DNA of 64,000 bases from Closterium sp. NIES-65 (lineage: Eukaryota > Streptophyta > Zygnematophyceae > Desmidiales > Closteriaceae). Positions 23,249 to 34,248 of this stretch are shown here, piece after piece. The position numbers were made by a program, and so were the translations under genes. The notes under the pieces were generated by a model. The model did no database searches, was not told the DNA's origin, and was given only the letters and a program-made list of their open reading frames with translations. Where the stretch lies: contig CANXME010002098.1 in assembly GCA_948144175.1 (NCBI GenBank), positions 1-64,000 of the forward strand. Direction: 5' to 3'. How positions within the stretch are numbered: the stretch's first letter is position 1; every line of letters starts with the position of its first letter.

Positions 23249-24560
23249 GCAGCCTCACCAGCACCTAGAGCAGTAGCCTCAATGCCCGGGTCAGGCGGTA
23301 CACACAGGTAACAGTCACCCTCAACACTAGCAGACACAGCATACATGGCAGCAAGGATAGCATCATAGTCAAGATCAAAGATGGCAACCCCCGCCCTAGA
23401 CAGATCTCCCCAGCAAGGGATCTCTGACGCCTCAGGGAACTGGTGACGCCACGCGTCCGTCAGGCGGCCGAAGCAGCGCTGGGTGGAGTGCGGGCCCCCG
23501 CACTGCTCACCAGCGCGGTCGCCGGTACGGAGGACGTAAGTGCAGGGACCAGTACCCCCACCGCGCTGACGCGCAGCGTAACACTCACGAAGCTGCTGAG
23601 GGGACAGGGTCTCACGACTGCGTTGCTGCTGCTGACGCGGACCACCACCGGAACCACTCCTCTGTGCAGAGTCGCGACCAGCTCCACCGCCGCCGACGCC
23701 GCCGCCGCCTCCGCCGCCTCCGCCACCTCCGTCGCCTCCGCAGCCTCCACTGCTGCTACCGTCGCCGCCACCCCCGCCACCACTCCCACCACCACCCCCA
23801 CCCCCTCCACTGCCTCCACCACCACCTCCACCGCTCCCGCCAGCCCCTCCAGCTCCCTTGCCCCCCTTGCCCTTGCCGGTGCGGCGTCTCCCGCTAGGGG
23901 CAGACGCAGCGCCGACCCCGTAGAAACCAACGAGGTCGGCAGCAGCAGCAGAAGCAACAGAGGGCAAGAGGGGGGAAGGGGAACACCCCTCAAAGACGAG
24001 GGTGCGAGGGTCACCACGAGAGGCTCCTACAGTGACTATGCTCTTCTCTGCTGCTAGGAGGCGCTCCTCAAGGAGGTCAACGGTGAGTGTGGTGGGGCAA
24101 ACTGAGAGGAAGTGGTCCCTGACTAAGCGAAGAGAGTCAGGGAGCCGGGTGACTATGTAGTAGAGGGTGATGTACATGGGGGGGGGGTTCTTGGCGCAGA
24201 ACTCAGTAGGAAGCGCAGCGCGGTAGCAAGTGTCACTAGTGCGGAGGTGCGTAATGAGGTCAGCGACTGTGGGAAAGGAAGCAAGGTCAGGAAAGAGGTA
24301 CGGTAGCATGAGGCGGCTCAGTGCAGCAGTGGCAGGGGAAGAGTAGCGTGCAACTACAGCGTCGTACAAGGTCTGAGCACTCTTGTACTGGCTAAAGTGC
24401 GCACGCTCAGTGGTCGGTAAGTGGCGACGCACAGCAAGACGGGCAGCAGCATCGCGTGTGGCCCACTGTGAGCGAACAGTGCTGTCAGCAGTAGCAGGCG
24501 GGGTAGGGGAGGCACTAGAGGTGAGGTCGAATAGGGAGAGGCCGTCTGCCCTATCGCACT

Positions 24561-25495
24561 ATAGCATATAAGTTTGACAACACGCCGTTCGGCCATGAGC
24601 CGCACCTCATGCGTCCTTCCTCTAACCTCGTGCCTCGTGCCACGCGTCCCCTTGCGTCACCATCCGTCCTCGCCAATCGTACGCCGGCGGACGGCAAAGC
24701 CTCTGCAAGGAGAAAGAATATGAACAAAATCGTTAGAGGATAATAAAGAACAAAATGAAACAATGAACACGCTAAACTGCAAGAAACAAACACGTTACCT
24801 TAGCTTGAGCGGATCTTGGAAAGATCAGCGGAACGGACGATGTCGCCAACCGTCGCCTTCCGATTGTGACGCCAGTCCTCTTTGCCAACGGAGAAAGCCA
24901 TCCAGTTCGCGTCGCCGTGCGACCGCCATTGGTCGCCATCCGTCGCCGTACGTTGTCGCGTGTCGTACGCCGTTGGCCCCTGCAGGAGAAAGAATATCAC
25001 ACGTTAGTACGCGGAACGAAAAATCAGATCAGGCGCAACGGGTTGGAAAACTAAATCAACATGACGGAAAATATAAATCAGATCAAGACATTGGATTCAA
25101 ATCAGATCTATCGAGCGAGGCGCAACTCAACACGTTACCTCAGTCGAGCGAGGCGCTGCCGGTAGGCCTGTTGGAGGTTGCGTGAGGGGGAGGTTTGCCC
25201 CCAACCACCGAATGTGTTGCTTCCGATTCACTTCACTGCAGGTTTCGAGAAAGTGCAGGTTGACTTCGGGAGACTTGAACTTCGGTGCCACATGGCAGCA
25301 CAAGAAGAATCGAGACTCAGGAAGAATTCGATTCGGTGAAATTCGAGAGTCGAATTTCACCCCTTCGAAATGTTACTCGACCTTTCGAGAGTGTAGCGGT
25401 TCGAGGTTACTTGTGTGACTCGAGAAGTTAACGTTTGCATGAAGAAGTTAAATCAAGTTGAACTTACCTCCGATTGTCAAGGTAGGCATGAAGCT
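24561..25495 (-). CDS. candidate host gene with repeated exons, downstream part
   Basis: Minus-strand exon-intron pattern, interrupted on the left by copia relic C and on the right by element B. Introns at 24703-24798 and 24980-25138 start GTAAC and end TTGCAG or CTGCAG after a pyrimidine run. They have TACTAAC or CTAAC branch-point sequences about 20-35 bases before the acceptor. The exon between them (24799-24979) is open and encodes TAYDTRQRTATDGDQW and related sequence. Another donor, GAG|GTAAGTTC, lies near 25466-25470. I do not recognise the protein. Splicing signals are the main evidence. The same signals occur beyond element B at 40.5-41.6 kb, so both stretches probably belong to one gene or gene family. 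It may be decayed. Confidence 0.4.
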
Positions 25496-25623
25496 TGTCA
25501 GATTTATATGACATAGTTGCTGTAGGCTATAGTGGGGTAGCACATATGGGGTACAGGTTTCTAGGGTTGTATTTGTACCACAATCTTTCCTTAGTCAATC
25601 CATTCCTGTTCATTACTTTCACA
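25496..25623 (+). repeat. 5' LTR of copia B
   Basis: 128 bases, TGTCAGATTTATATG to TTTCACA, followed by a perfect plant-type initiator-Met primer site TGGTATCAGAGC. Confidence 0.95.
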
Positions 25624-25734
25624 TGGTATCAGAGCGGGTTCCCTGTGGGAACTTCGCCTAGGGCCCACCGAAGCGCGCCCCGAGGCGCGCGATCTCTTTT
25701 TTTTTTAGCGACCCCCCGAGTCGCCCTTTCCCTC

Positions 25735-26580
25735 GCGGCCCCGCTGCCCTTCTCGCGGCCCCACCGCCCTTCAGACGCGGCCCCGCCGCCCTTCCTAGCG
25801 GCCCCGCCCACCCTTCGAGCGGCCCCGCCTCTCCTTCGCGGCCCCGCCATCCAGTCGCGGCCCCGCCACTACGTCGCGGCTCCGCCGCCCCGTCGCGGCC
25901 CCGCCACCCAGCCGTGGCCCCGCCGCCTCTTCCTCGCGGACCCGCCACTCCGTCGCGGCCCCGCCTCTCCGTCGCGGCCCCGCCGCCCCTTCACGGCCCC
26001 GCCGCCTCTTCTCTCGCGGCCCCGCCGCCCCTACTTCAGCGGCCCCGCCGCCCCTGATCTCGCGGCACTCGCCGCCCCTTCTCTCGCGGCCCTCGCCGCC
26101 CCTGATCTCGCGGCCCTCGCCGCCCCTGATCTCGCGGCCCCGCCGCCCCAGCACTCGCGGCCCCGCCGCCCCTTCTCTAGCGGCCTCGCTGCCCCAGCGC
26201 TCACGGCCCCGCTGCCCCTGATCTCGCGGCCCCGCCGCCCCAGCGCTCTCGGCCCCGCCGCCCCTGATCTCGTGGCCCCGCCGCCCCAGCGCTCACGGCC
26301 CCGCCACCCCTACTACCGCGACACCGCCGCCCCTACTCACGGCCCCGTCGCCCCTGCTCTCACGGCCCCGCCACCCGGTACCGGAGCAGCCGAGCCGCCC
26401 CGCCCGAGCCGCCATGCACCCGAGCCGCCCGGGAGCCGAGCCGCCCAGCAGCAGCCGAGCCGCCCAGCAGCAGCCGAGCCGCCCAGCAGCAGCCGAGCCG
26501 CCCAGGAGCCGCCGAGCCGCCCAGTCGCAGCCGAGCCGTCCTGCAGCCGTCGAGTCGCCCGACCTGCCCTGCCTGGTGAG
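25735..26580 (+). repeat. GC minisatellite leader of copia B
   Basis: Imperfect repeats built on CGCGGCCCCGCCGCC with TCTCG- or CCCAGCGCT-type spacers. They pass at about 26390 into CGAGCCGCCCAGCAGCAGC repeats. The block lies between the primer site and the gag ATG at 26637. It has no supported coding role. Confidence 0.8.
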
Positions 26581-29500
26581 CACAGCACTGCTACCGCTTG
26601 CCCTTTCCCCACTGCTTGCACTGCTAGTCTGTCGTCATGGCTACCCCCAGTGTCCTAGCTTTTGACGCTGAGGGCAGAGCCATCGACTTTGAGGTCTGGG
26701 TCGACGACCTGCAGTTGTTTTTGCAGTGCGATAGGGCAGACGGTCTTTCTCTCTTTGACCTCACCTCTGGCGCCTCTCCTGCTCCTGCTGCTGATGCTGA
26801 CCCCACTGTTCGCTCTCAGTGGGCCACCCGCGATGCTGCTGCACGTCTTGCTGTGCGTCGCCACTTGCCCACCACTGAGCGCGCGCACTTTAGTCAGTAC
26901 AAGAGTGCTCAGACCATGTACGACGCTGTAGTTGCGCGCTACTCTTCCCCTGCCACTGCTGCACTGAGCCGTCTCATGCTACCGTACCTCTTTCCTGACC
27001 TCACTGCCTTTCCCACTGTCGCTGACCTCATTACGCACCTCCGCACCAGTGACACTCGCTACCGCGCCGCCCTTCCTGCTGAGTTCTGCGCCAAGAACCC
27101 CCCCCCCCCCCATGTACATCACTCTCTACTACGTAGAAGCACGCCTCCTTGACTCCCTCCGCGTAGTCAGGGACCACTTTCTCTCAGTCTGTCCCACCAC
27201 CCTCACTGTCGACCTCCTCGAGAAGGCCCTCCTAGCGGCGGAGAAGAGCATCGTCGCTGTAGGAGCTTCTCGTGGTGACCCTCGCTCCCCCATCTTTGAG
27301 GGGTGCTCTCCTTCCCCCCTGCTGCCCTCTGTTGCCTCTGCTGCTGCTGACGACCTGCTTGGTCTTGAGTCGGTCGGCGCGGCGTCTGCCCCTAGTGGGA
27401 GACGCCGCTCTGGCAAGGGCAAGGGGGGCAAGGGCGCGGGTGGAGCTGGAGGGGGCGGTGGAGGTGGCGGTGGAGGCGGCGGAGGGAGTGGGGGTGGCGG
27501 CGGGAGTGGTGGCGGAGGCGGTGGTGGTGGTGGCAGCAGCGGAGGAGGCGGCGGTGGTGGCGCCAGCGGTGGGAGTGGTGGCGGCGGTGGAGGCGGAGGA
27601 GGAGGAGGTGTTGGCGGAGGAGGTGGAGCTGGTCGGGGTGGTGCCCCGCAGCGGAGCGGCGCTGGTAGTGGTCAGCGCCAGCAGCAGCAGCAGCAGCAGC
27701 AGCGTTCGCGGGACATCCCTCCGCCCCAGCAGCTCTGTGAGTGGTACACTCGGCGTCAGAGGGGTGGGGGTGCTGGTCCGTGCACCTACGTCCTTCGTTC
27801 TGGCGACCGCGCGGGTGAGCAGTGTGGGGGTGCCCACCCCACCCAGCGCTGCTTTGGCCGCCTGACGGACGCTTGGCGTCAGCAGTTCCCCGAGGCTAGT
27901 GAGATTCCCCGCTGGGATGAGCTTTCTAGGGCTGGTGTAGCGATCTTTGATCTTGACTTTGATGCTATCCTTGCTGCTATGTATGCTGTGACTATTAGTG
28001 AGGAGGGTGACTGTTACCGGTGTTTCCCGCCCGACCCGGGCATTGGTACTGCTGCGCTAGGTGCTTGTGAGGCTGCTGCTCTAGGTGCCAGTGCGTCTGC
28101 GCTCTTAGGTACTGGTGAGACTGCGCTCTCGGGTACTGCGTCGCCTTCGTCCTCCCTCACTTTCACACTTGACTCAGGGGCTTCTCGCTCCTTCTTTCGA
28201 GACCGCACCACCCTCACGCCGCTTGGTCGGCCGGTTGCGGTCTCCCTGGCTGACCCCTCTGGGGGTCCTGTCCTCTCTCACTTTTCCACTGTCCTCCCGT
28301 GTCCGGCTGCCCCGTCGGGCACCCTGTCTGGTCTGTACCTTCCCTCGTTCTCGACGAACTTGGTGAGTGGTGCGGACCTACAGGATGCGGGGGTTCACCA
28401 GTTCACTCCTGCGAGTCAGCGGGTGACCCACTGCACGGACGCACGCACAGGCCGGCACCTGGCCACGTTCTCGCGTCGGCCGGGGTCGAGCCTCTACACC
28501 CTGACCACTGATTCTCCTCCTCTCCCTGCGTCAGGTCAGGTGTTTGCTGCTGCGTCCCGGTCTGGCCCTGAGTCTGCCCCCTGTTCGTGTCGCCTCCTGT
28601 CTCACGAGACTCTCCTGTGGCACCACCGTCTTGGCCACCCCTCCCTGTCCCGTCTTCAGGGCATGGCTTCCCGTGTCCTTGTCTCAGGTCTTCCCCGGTC
28701 TCTCCCTCCCCTTCCTTCGGGACCAGGACCTTCCTGTGTCCCCTGTGTCGAGGGGCGCCTCAGGGCTGCTCCTCACTCCTCCCAGTTTCCCCCGACAGAG
28801 GCTCCTCTGCAGACACTTCACATGGACGTGTGGGGCCTGGCCCGCGTCCGTGGGCAGGGTCACGAGCGATACTTCCTGTTGGTGGTTGACGACTACTCGC
28901 GTTACACCACAGTCTTCCCCTTGCGCAGCAAGGGTGATGTCACTGCGGTGCTGATCGACTGGATCCGCGAGGCTCGTCTCCAGCTCAGGAGGAGCTTCGG
29001 CTCGGACTTTCCTGTTCTGTGTCTGCACTCTGACCGAGGTGGGGAGTTCTCCTCTCGCCTTCTGCAAGACTACTGTCGTGCACGGGGGATCAGCCAGACC
29101 TTTACGCTTCCGGACTCTCCACAGCAAAATGGGATTGCTGAGCGCCGCATTGGCATGGTCATGGATGTCGCTCGTACGTCCATGATGCATGCGGGTGCCC
29201 CCCATTTTCTGTGGCCGTTTGCGGTTCGGTACGCGGCGCATCAGATCAACCTTCACCCCAGGGTCTCTCGGCCCGCGATGTCCCCAGTCTTGCTGTGGAC
29301 GGGGAAGGTCGGCGATGCGTCTGCGTTCCGTGTCTGGGGATCTCGGGCGTTTGTCCGCGACTTGTCTGCGGACAAGCTGTCCCCTCGTGCTGCTCCCTGT
29401 GTCTTCATTGGCTTCCCCCCTGACGCTAGGGTGGCAGTTCTACCACCCCTCCTCTCGTCGTGTTCTGTCCTCCCAGGACGTCACGTTCGACGAGTCCGTC

Positions 29501-32500
29501 CCCTTCTACCGCCTCTTCCCCTACCGCACTCCTTCTCTCCCCCCGCCACCGGACTTCCTTGTGCCGGTTCCCCCCCCGGTAGACCCCCTCCCCCCTCAGG
29601 TTCCTGCCCCCTCAGGTGTGTCCCAGGTAGACGCCGTTGACCCGATCGAGGTTACTGGTGACTCTGGTGCTGCTGCGGGTGCTGAGCCTGGGGGTGCTGA
29701 CTCTGGGGGTGTTGTGCGCGGGGGTGCTGAGCCTGGGGGTGCCGAGCCTGGAGGTGCTGCTACTGGGGGTGCTGAGCCTGGGGGTGCTACTGCTGAGGGT
29801 GCTGAGCCTGAGGGTGCTGAGCCGGGGGGTGCTGTACCTGGAGCTGCTGAGCTAGGGGGTGCTGAGTCTGGGGGTGCTGAGTCTGGAGCTGCTGAGCCTG
29901 GGGGTGCTGCGTCTGGAGCTGCTGAGCCTGGAGGTGCTGAGTCTGGGGGTCCTGCGCCTGGAGCTGCTGAGCCTGGGGTTTCTCCTGGTGCTCCGTCTCG
30001 GCGGGAGCCCCTCTCTCCACAGGAGCTGCGCGAGTGGTTTGCTCGCCGCTGGAGGCGTGCTGCTGGAGCTGGAGCTTCTTCGACCACCGAGGGTGCTGGT
30101 GCCGCCGGTCCCGGAGCTGCTGGGCCTGCGGGTCCTACTGGAGCTGGAGCTTCTGAGGGTGTTGGTGCTGAGACTACTGCTGTCTGTCCTAGCGGTGGTC
30201 CTGCTACTGGTGCAGCTGGAGGTCCTGCCGCTGGAGGTGTTGGTGGTACTGGTGCTGCCGCTGAGGGTGCTGGTGCTGTCCCTGCTGAGTCTGGAGTTGC
30301 CGCGCGGCCTCGGCCGTACTTCGTTCCGCTCCTACAGCAGGTTCTTGGTCTTTCTCCTCCCGTAGAGTGTCCACAGCCTGTCCAGTCGCAGTCACTGTTG
30401 GAGCCTACCTCTCCATTGCCTGCTCCCTCTCCTTACACTGGTCCTACTGGGGGTCTTGCTGAGCGTCGTGAGCCTGCGTCTCGTCCCGCGTCGCCTGTTC
30501 GTGCTGCTCACGCTAGTGGTCGCGGTTCGCGTCAGCGTCCTCCTCCTGTCCCTGGCACGCACCGAATGTCTCTGCGTCCGTCCACTGCTCCTCTGCGTGC
30601 CCCTTTGCCTGCTCCTCCTGAGTCCTCCCTTCCTGTGCTTGCCGACCCAGAGTCGGACTCCTTTCGTGCTGCCAGTCCTACTGTCACGCGTCTGCTTGCT
30701 ACTGTCGTCACTGACCCCTCTTTTGAGTCCGCTGCTGCGTCTGCTCTTGTCACTGAGCTCGTCGACTTTGCTGCTCGCTGTCGTCTAGACTACGCTGCCA
30801 GTCTTGTTGCTGAGTCTGCGTCTGTCTGTCCTCCGTCCGTCGGGGGTGAGTGTGCTCTTGGCACGGACGTCCTTGAGGACAGGCAGGAGGAGTTCCTGTG
30901 TTTGGCTGCTGCTTCACCTCATCTCGCGTCTGTACTGCTTGCTCCTGAGGGAGACCCGGATGCACTAGACATCCCGACTCCGCGCTCTTACGCGGAGGCC
31001 GTAGAGGGTCCCTACTCCTCTCAGCGGCAGGCAGCTATGGATGCAGAGATGGCTTCCTGGAAGTCCACAGGCACCTACGTTGACGCGGTTCCCCCTCCTG
31101 GGGCGAACATCGTCAGTGGCATGTGGATCTTCAAGGTGAAGCGGCCGCCGGGCTCTCCACCTGTCTTCAAGGCGCGGTACGTCGCTCGTGGCTTTAGTCA
31201 GCGGCAGGGAGTTGACTACTTTCAGACCTTCTCTCCCACCCCAAAGATGACTACTCTTCGGGTGCTGCTGCACATAGCCGCTCAGCGCGACTACGAGCTT
31301 CACTCTCTCGACTTCAGCACTGCGTTCTTGCAGGGTAGCCTGCACGAGGAGATCTGGCTGCGCCGTCCACCTGGCTTCACTGGGACTTTCCCTCCTGGCA
31401 CCCAGTGGAGCCTCCGACGGCCAGTCTACGGTCTCCGCCAGGCACCGCGTGAGTGGCACGACACACTGAGGACTACGCTTGCGGCTCTTGGGTTTGCTCC
31501 TTCTACTGCTGACCCGTCGCTGTTTCTGCGCACCGACACTTCTTTGCCGCCGTTCTACATCCTCGTGTACGTCGACGACTTGGTCTTTGCCACAGCGGAC
31601 ATTGCTGGACTCGCCTACGTGAAGTCCGAGTTGCTGAAGAGACACACGTGCACAGACCTGGGTGAACTGCGCAGCTATCTTGGCTTGCAGATCACTCGGG
31701 ACAGAGCACGCCGCACCATTACCTTGACTCAGTCACACATGGTGCAGCAGGTCCTTCAGCGCTTCGGCTTCACGTACTCCTCGCCTCAGGCCACTCCTCT
31801 GTCTACTCGCCACTCACTCTCAGCTCTGCCTTCGGATGAGTCCGTAGAGTCGAGTGGCCCGTACCCAGAGCTTGTTGGCTGCCTCATGTACCTGATGACC
31901 TGCACACGACCTTACCTTGCATACCCTCTTAGCATTCTTGCACGCTATGTTGCTCCTAGGAGACACCGACCAGAGCACATGGCTGCAGCGAAGAGGGTGT
32001 TGCGCTACCTGTGCAGTACGTCGGGCATGGGGCTAGTGCTTGGAGGGCGGAGTCCAGTGGTCCTTACAGGACACGCGGACACTTCTTGGGCTGACGACCA
32101 GGCTACGCAGCGGTCGTCACAGGGTTACACCTTCAGCCTTGGTTCCGGCTCTGTCTCGTGGCGGGCTACTCGCTCGTCTTCGGTTCTCAGCTCCAGTTGT
32201 GAGGCTGAGATCTACGCAGGGGCCATGGCTGCACAGGAGCTTCGCTGGCTCACCTACCTGCTGACTGACCTTGGAGAGCCGCCTCGTTCTCCTCCAGTGC
32301 TGTACGTAGACAACAAGGCCGTGCTGGCCTTGTGTCGAGAGCAGCGTCTGGAGCACAGAACGAAGCACATTGCTCTTCGCTACTTCCTTGCTCGTGAGCT
32401 ACAGCAGCGTGGACAGTTGCGGCTTGCGTACGTGGCCTCTGAGGCCAACACTGTTGATGTGTTCACCAAGGCACTCGCGCCTTGTGACCATCAGCGCTTC

Positions 32501-32566
32501 TGCACTCAGCTGGGACTTGTACCTGTCCTACCTCACTTGCTCACCTCTTGACCTTGCTTGTCCTCT

Positions 32567-32569
<3 letters not shown>

Positions 32570-32598
<29 letters not shown>
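32570..32598. repeat. (TA)n microsatellite in the 3' untranslated region of copia B
   Basis: An uninterrupted TA tract of about 14 units between the RNase H stop and the purine tract. Shorter TA runs stand at the same place in the other copia copies (about 6261, 22930, 39580 and 45860-45900). Confidence 0.9.
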
Positions 32599-32601
<3 letters not shown>

Positions 32602-32771
32602 GCTCTTGCTTGTTTAGCCTTATATATATATATATGTGTCTAGTCTTGCATGTGAACTGGCCTTGTGGCCTTGACCTTGTGCTCGGACTGTGTGGTGACT
32701 TTGTGATCCACCCTGAGCTTTGCTTTGCTTTGCTTGACTGGTCTTGTGACCCCTTGTTCTCCCCCACTTTG

Positions 32772-32903
32772 TGTCAAACATTATATATGTTCTGCTTGTG
32801 TAGGCTACAGTGGGTTAGCCTATAGGGGGTACACAATTCTAGGGTTTCCTACTTGTACTCATTTCACTGCTAGTTCATTCATTCCTGTTCGCTTATTCTC
32901 ACA
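32772..32903 (+). repeat. 5' LTR of copia A
   Basis: 132 bases, TGTCAAACATTATAT to TTCTCACA, with no difference seen from 39768-39899. Confidence 0.95.
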
Positions 32904-33004
32904 TGGTATAGAGCGGGTCCTTCCTAAGGACCGTTTTTTTTTAGGGCCCACCGAAGCGCGCCCCGAGGCGCGCATTTTTTTTTCGCGACCCTTCGGGTCG
33001 CCAT

Positions 33005-33830
33005 TTCTCTCGCGGCCCCGCTGTCCCTCAGACGCGGCCCCGCCACCCCTCCTAATCGCGGCCCCGCCGCCTGCTTGACGCGGCCCCGCCGCCTCCTCTG
33101 ACGCGGCCCCGCCGCCTCCTCTGACGCGGCCCCGCCGCCTCCTCTGATGCGGCCCCGCCGCCGGCTCTGACGCGGCCCCGCCGCCCGCTGATCGCGGCCC
33201 TAGTGCTCTGAAGGCCGCCCGCCCTAGCGCCCGAGCGCCGCCGCCCTTGCGCCCTGACGGCCGCCCGCCCTAGTGCCCTGACGGCCGCCCGCTCTAGCGC
33301 CCGAACGCCGCCCGCCCTAGCGCCCTGACGGCCGCCCGCCCTAGCGCCCTGACGGCCGCCCGCCCTAGCGCCCGAGCGCCGCCCGCCCTAGCGCCCGAGC
33401 GCCGCCCGCCCTAGCGCCCTGACGGCCGCCCGCCCTAGCGCCCGTGCGCCGCTCGCCCTAGCGCCCTGACGGCCGCCCGCCCTAGCGCCCTGTCTGCCGC
33501 CCGCCCTAGCACCCGAGCGCCGCCCGCCCTAGCGCCCAAGCGCAGCCCGCCCTAGCGCCCTGACGGCCGCCCGCCCTAGCGCCCATGCGCCGCTCGCCCT
33601 AGCGCCCGAGCGCCGCCCGCCCTTGCGCCCTGACGGCCGCCCGCCCTGACGCCTGAGCGCCGCCCGCCCTAGCGCCCTGACGGCCGCCCGCCCTGACGCC
33701 TGAGCGCCGCCCGCCCTAGCGCTCTGACGACCGCCCACCCTGACGCCTGAGCGCCGCCCGTCGTCGCCCCAGCGCCCTAGCGCCCGACGCCCGCGAGACG
33801 CCCGTGCACCCGCCCAGCGTGAGCCGCCCA
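33005..33830 (+). repeat. GC minisatellite leader of copia A
   Basis: Tandem CGCCCGCCCTAGCGCC units alternate with CTGACGGCCGC and CGAGCGCCGC variants, roughly 20-24 bases each. They are preceded by a short GACGCGGCCCCGCCGCC array. The block sits between the two-hairpin leader and the protein part. Each copia copy in the window has its own repeat type here. Confidence 0.85.
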
Positions 33831-34248
33831 CGACCGCCCAGGCTGCCGTCCCCTTCTACCGGCCCCGCAACTGCACCTGCTGGCCCCGCCGCTGCACCTA
33901 CCGGCCCCCACCACCCACCCCCCCTTTTCCCGTCGCCTGTCGAGGTGTGGCAGGTGTGTGGCCTCCCCTGCTTCTCCTCCTCCTTCATCGCTCACCTGCA
34001 GCAGCCGAGCCGCCCCACACCCGAGCCGCCCAGCAGCCGAGCCGCCCTGCCGCCGAGCCACCGGGTCGCTGAGCTGCTGAGCTGCAGTTGCTGCCGAGCC
34101 GCCCTGCCGCCGAGCCGCCGAGTCACCGAGCTGCTGAGCTGCAGTTGCTGCCGAGCCGCCTTGCCGCCGAGCCGCCCGAGTCGCCCGAGCCGCCGAGCCG
34201 CCGAGCTGCCGAGCCGCTGAGTCGCCGAGCCTACTCTTCCCACCACTG

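Larger units (their letters stand above)
8755..24560 (-). mobile_element. Ty1/copia relic C (minus strand), split by three later insertions
   Basis: A copia element read on the minus strand, dispersed over four blocks because younger elements landed in it. The gag part lies about 23254-24560, protease and pre-integrase about 18093-18777, integrase about 10500-11308, and the Ala/Pro-rich linker about 9808-10400 and 8755-8972. The gag part contains the same widely spaced C-C-H-C motif as the other copia copies here. Neither of its own LTRs was found at the outer borders, and the reverse transcriptase end is absent from the window. It is broken, with several breaks besides the insertions. It is older than the solo LTR, the chromovirus and the short copia it contains. 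Confidence 0.85.

Noticed and set aside
27400-27720. Glycine-rich protein gene (GGGGGS repeats)
   Set aside because: It lies within copia B gag between recognised gag parts, and the same block occurs in copia relic C and element 1.
32974-32984. Hairpin followed by a T-run resembling a bacterial intrinsic terminator
   Set aside because: The context is a eukaryotic retroelement leader, and a second hairpin follows. It is reported as leader structure instead.
33005-33830. Possible CRISPR-like array
   Set aside because: Units are contiguous variants without unique spacers. It is a minisatellite in a retroelement leader.
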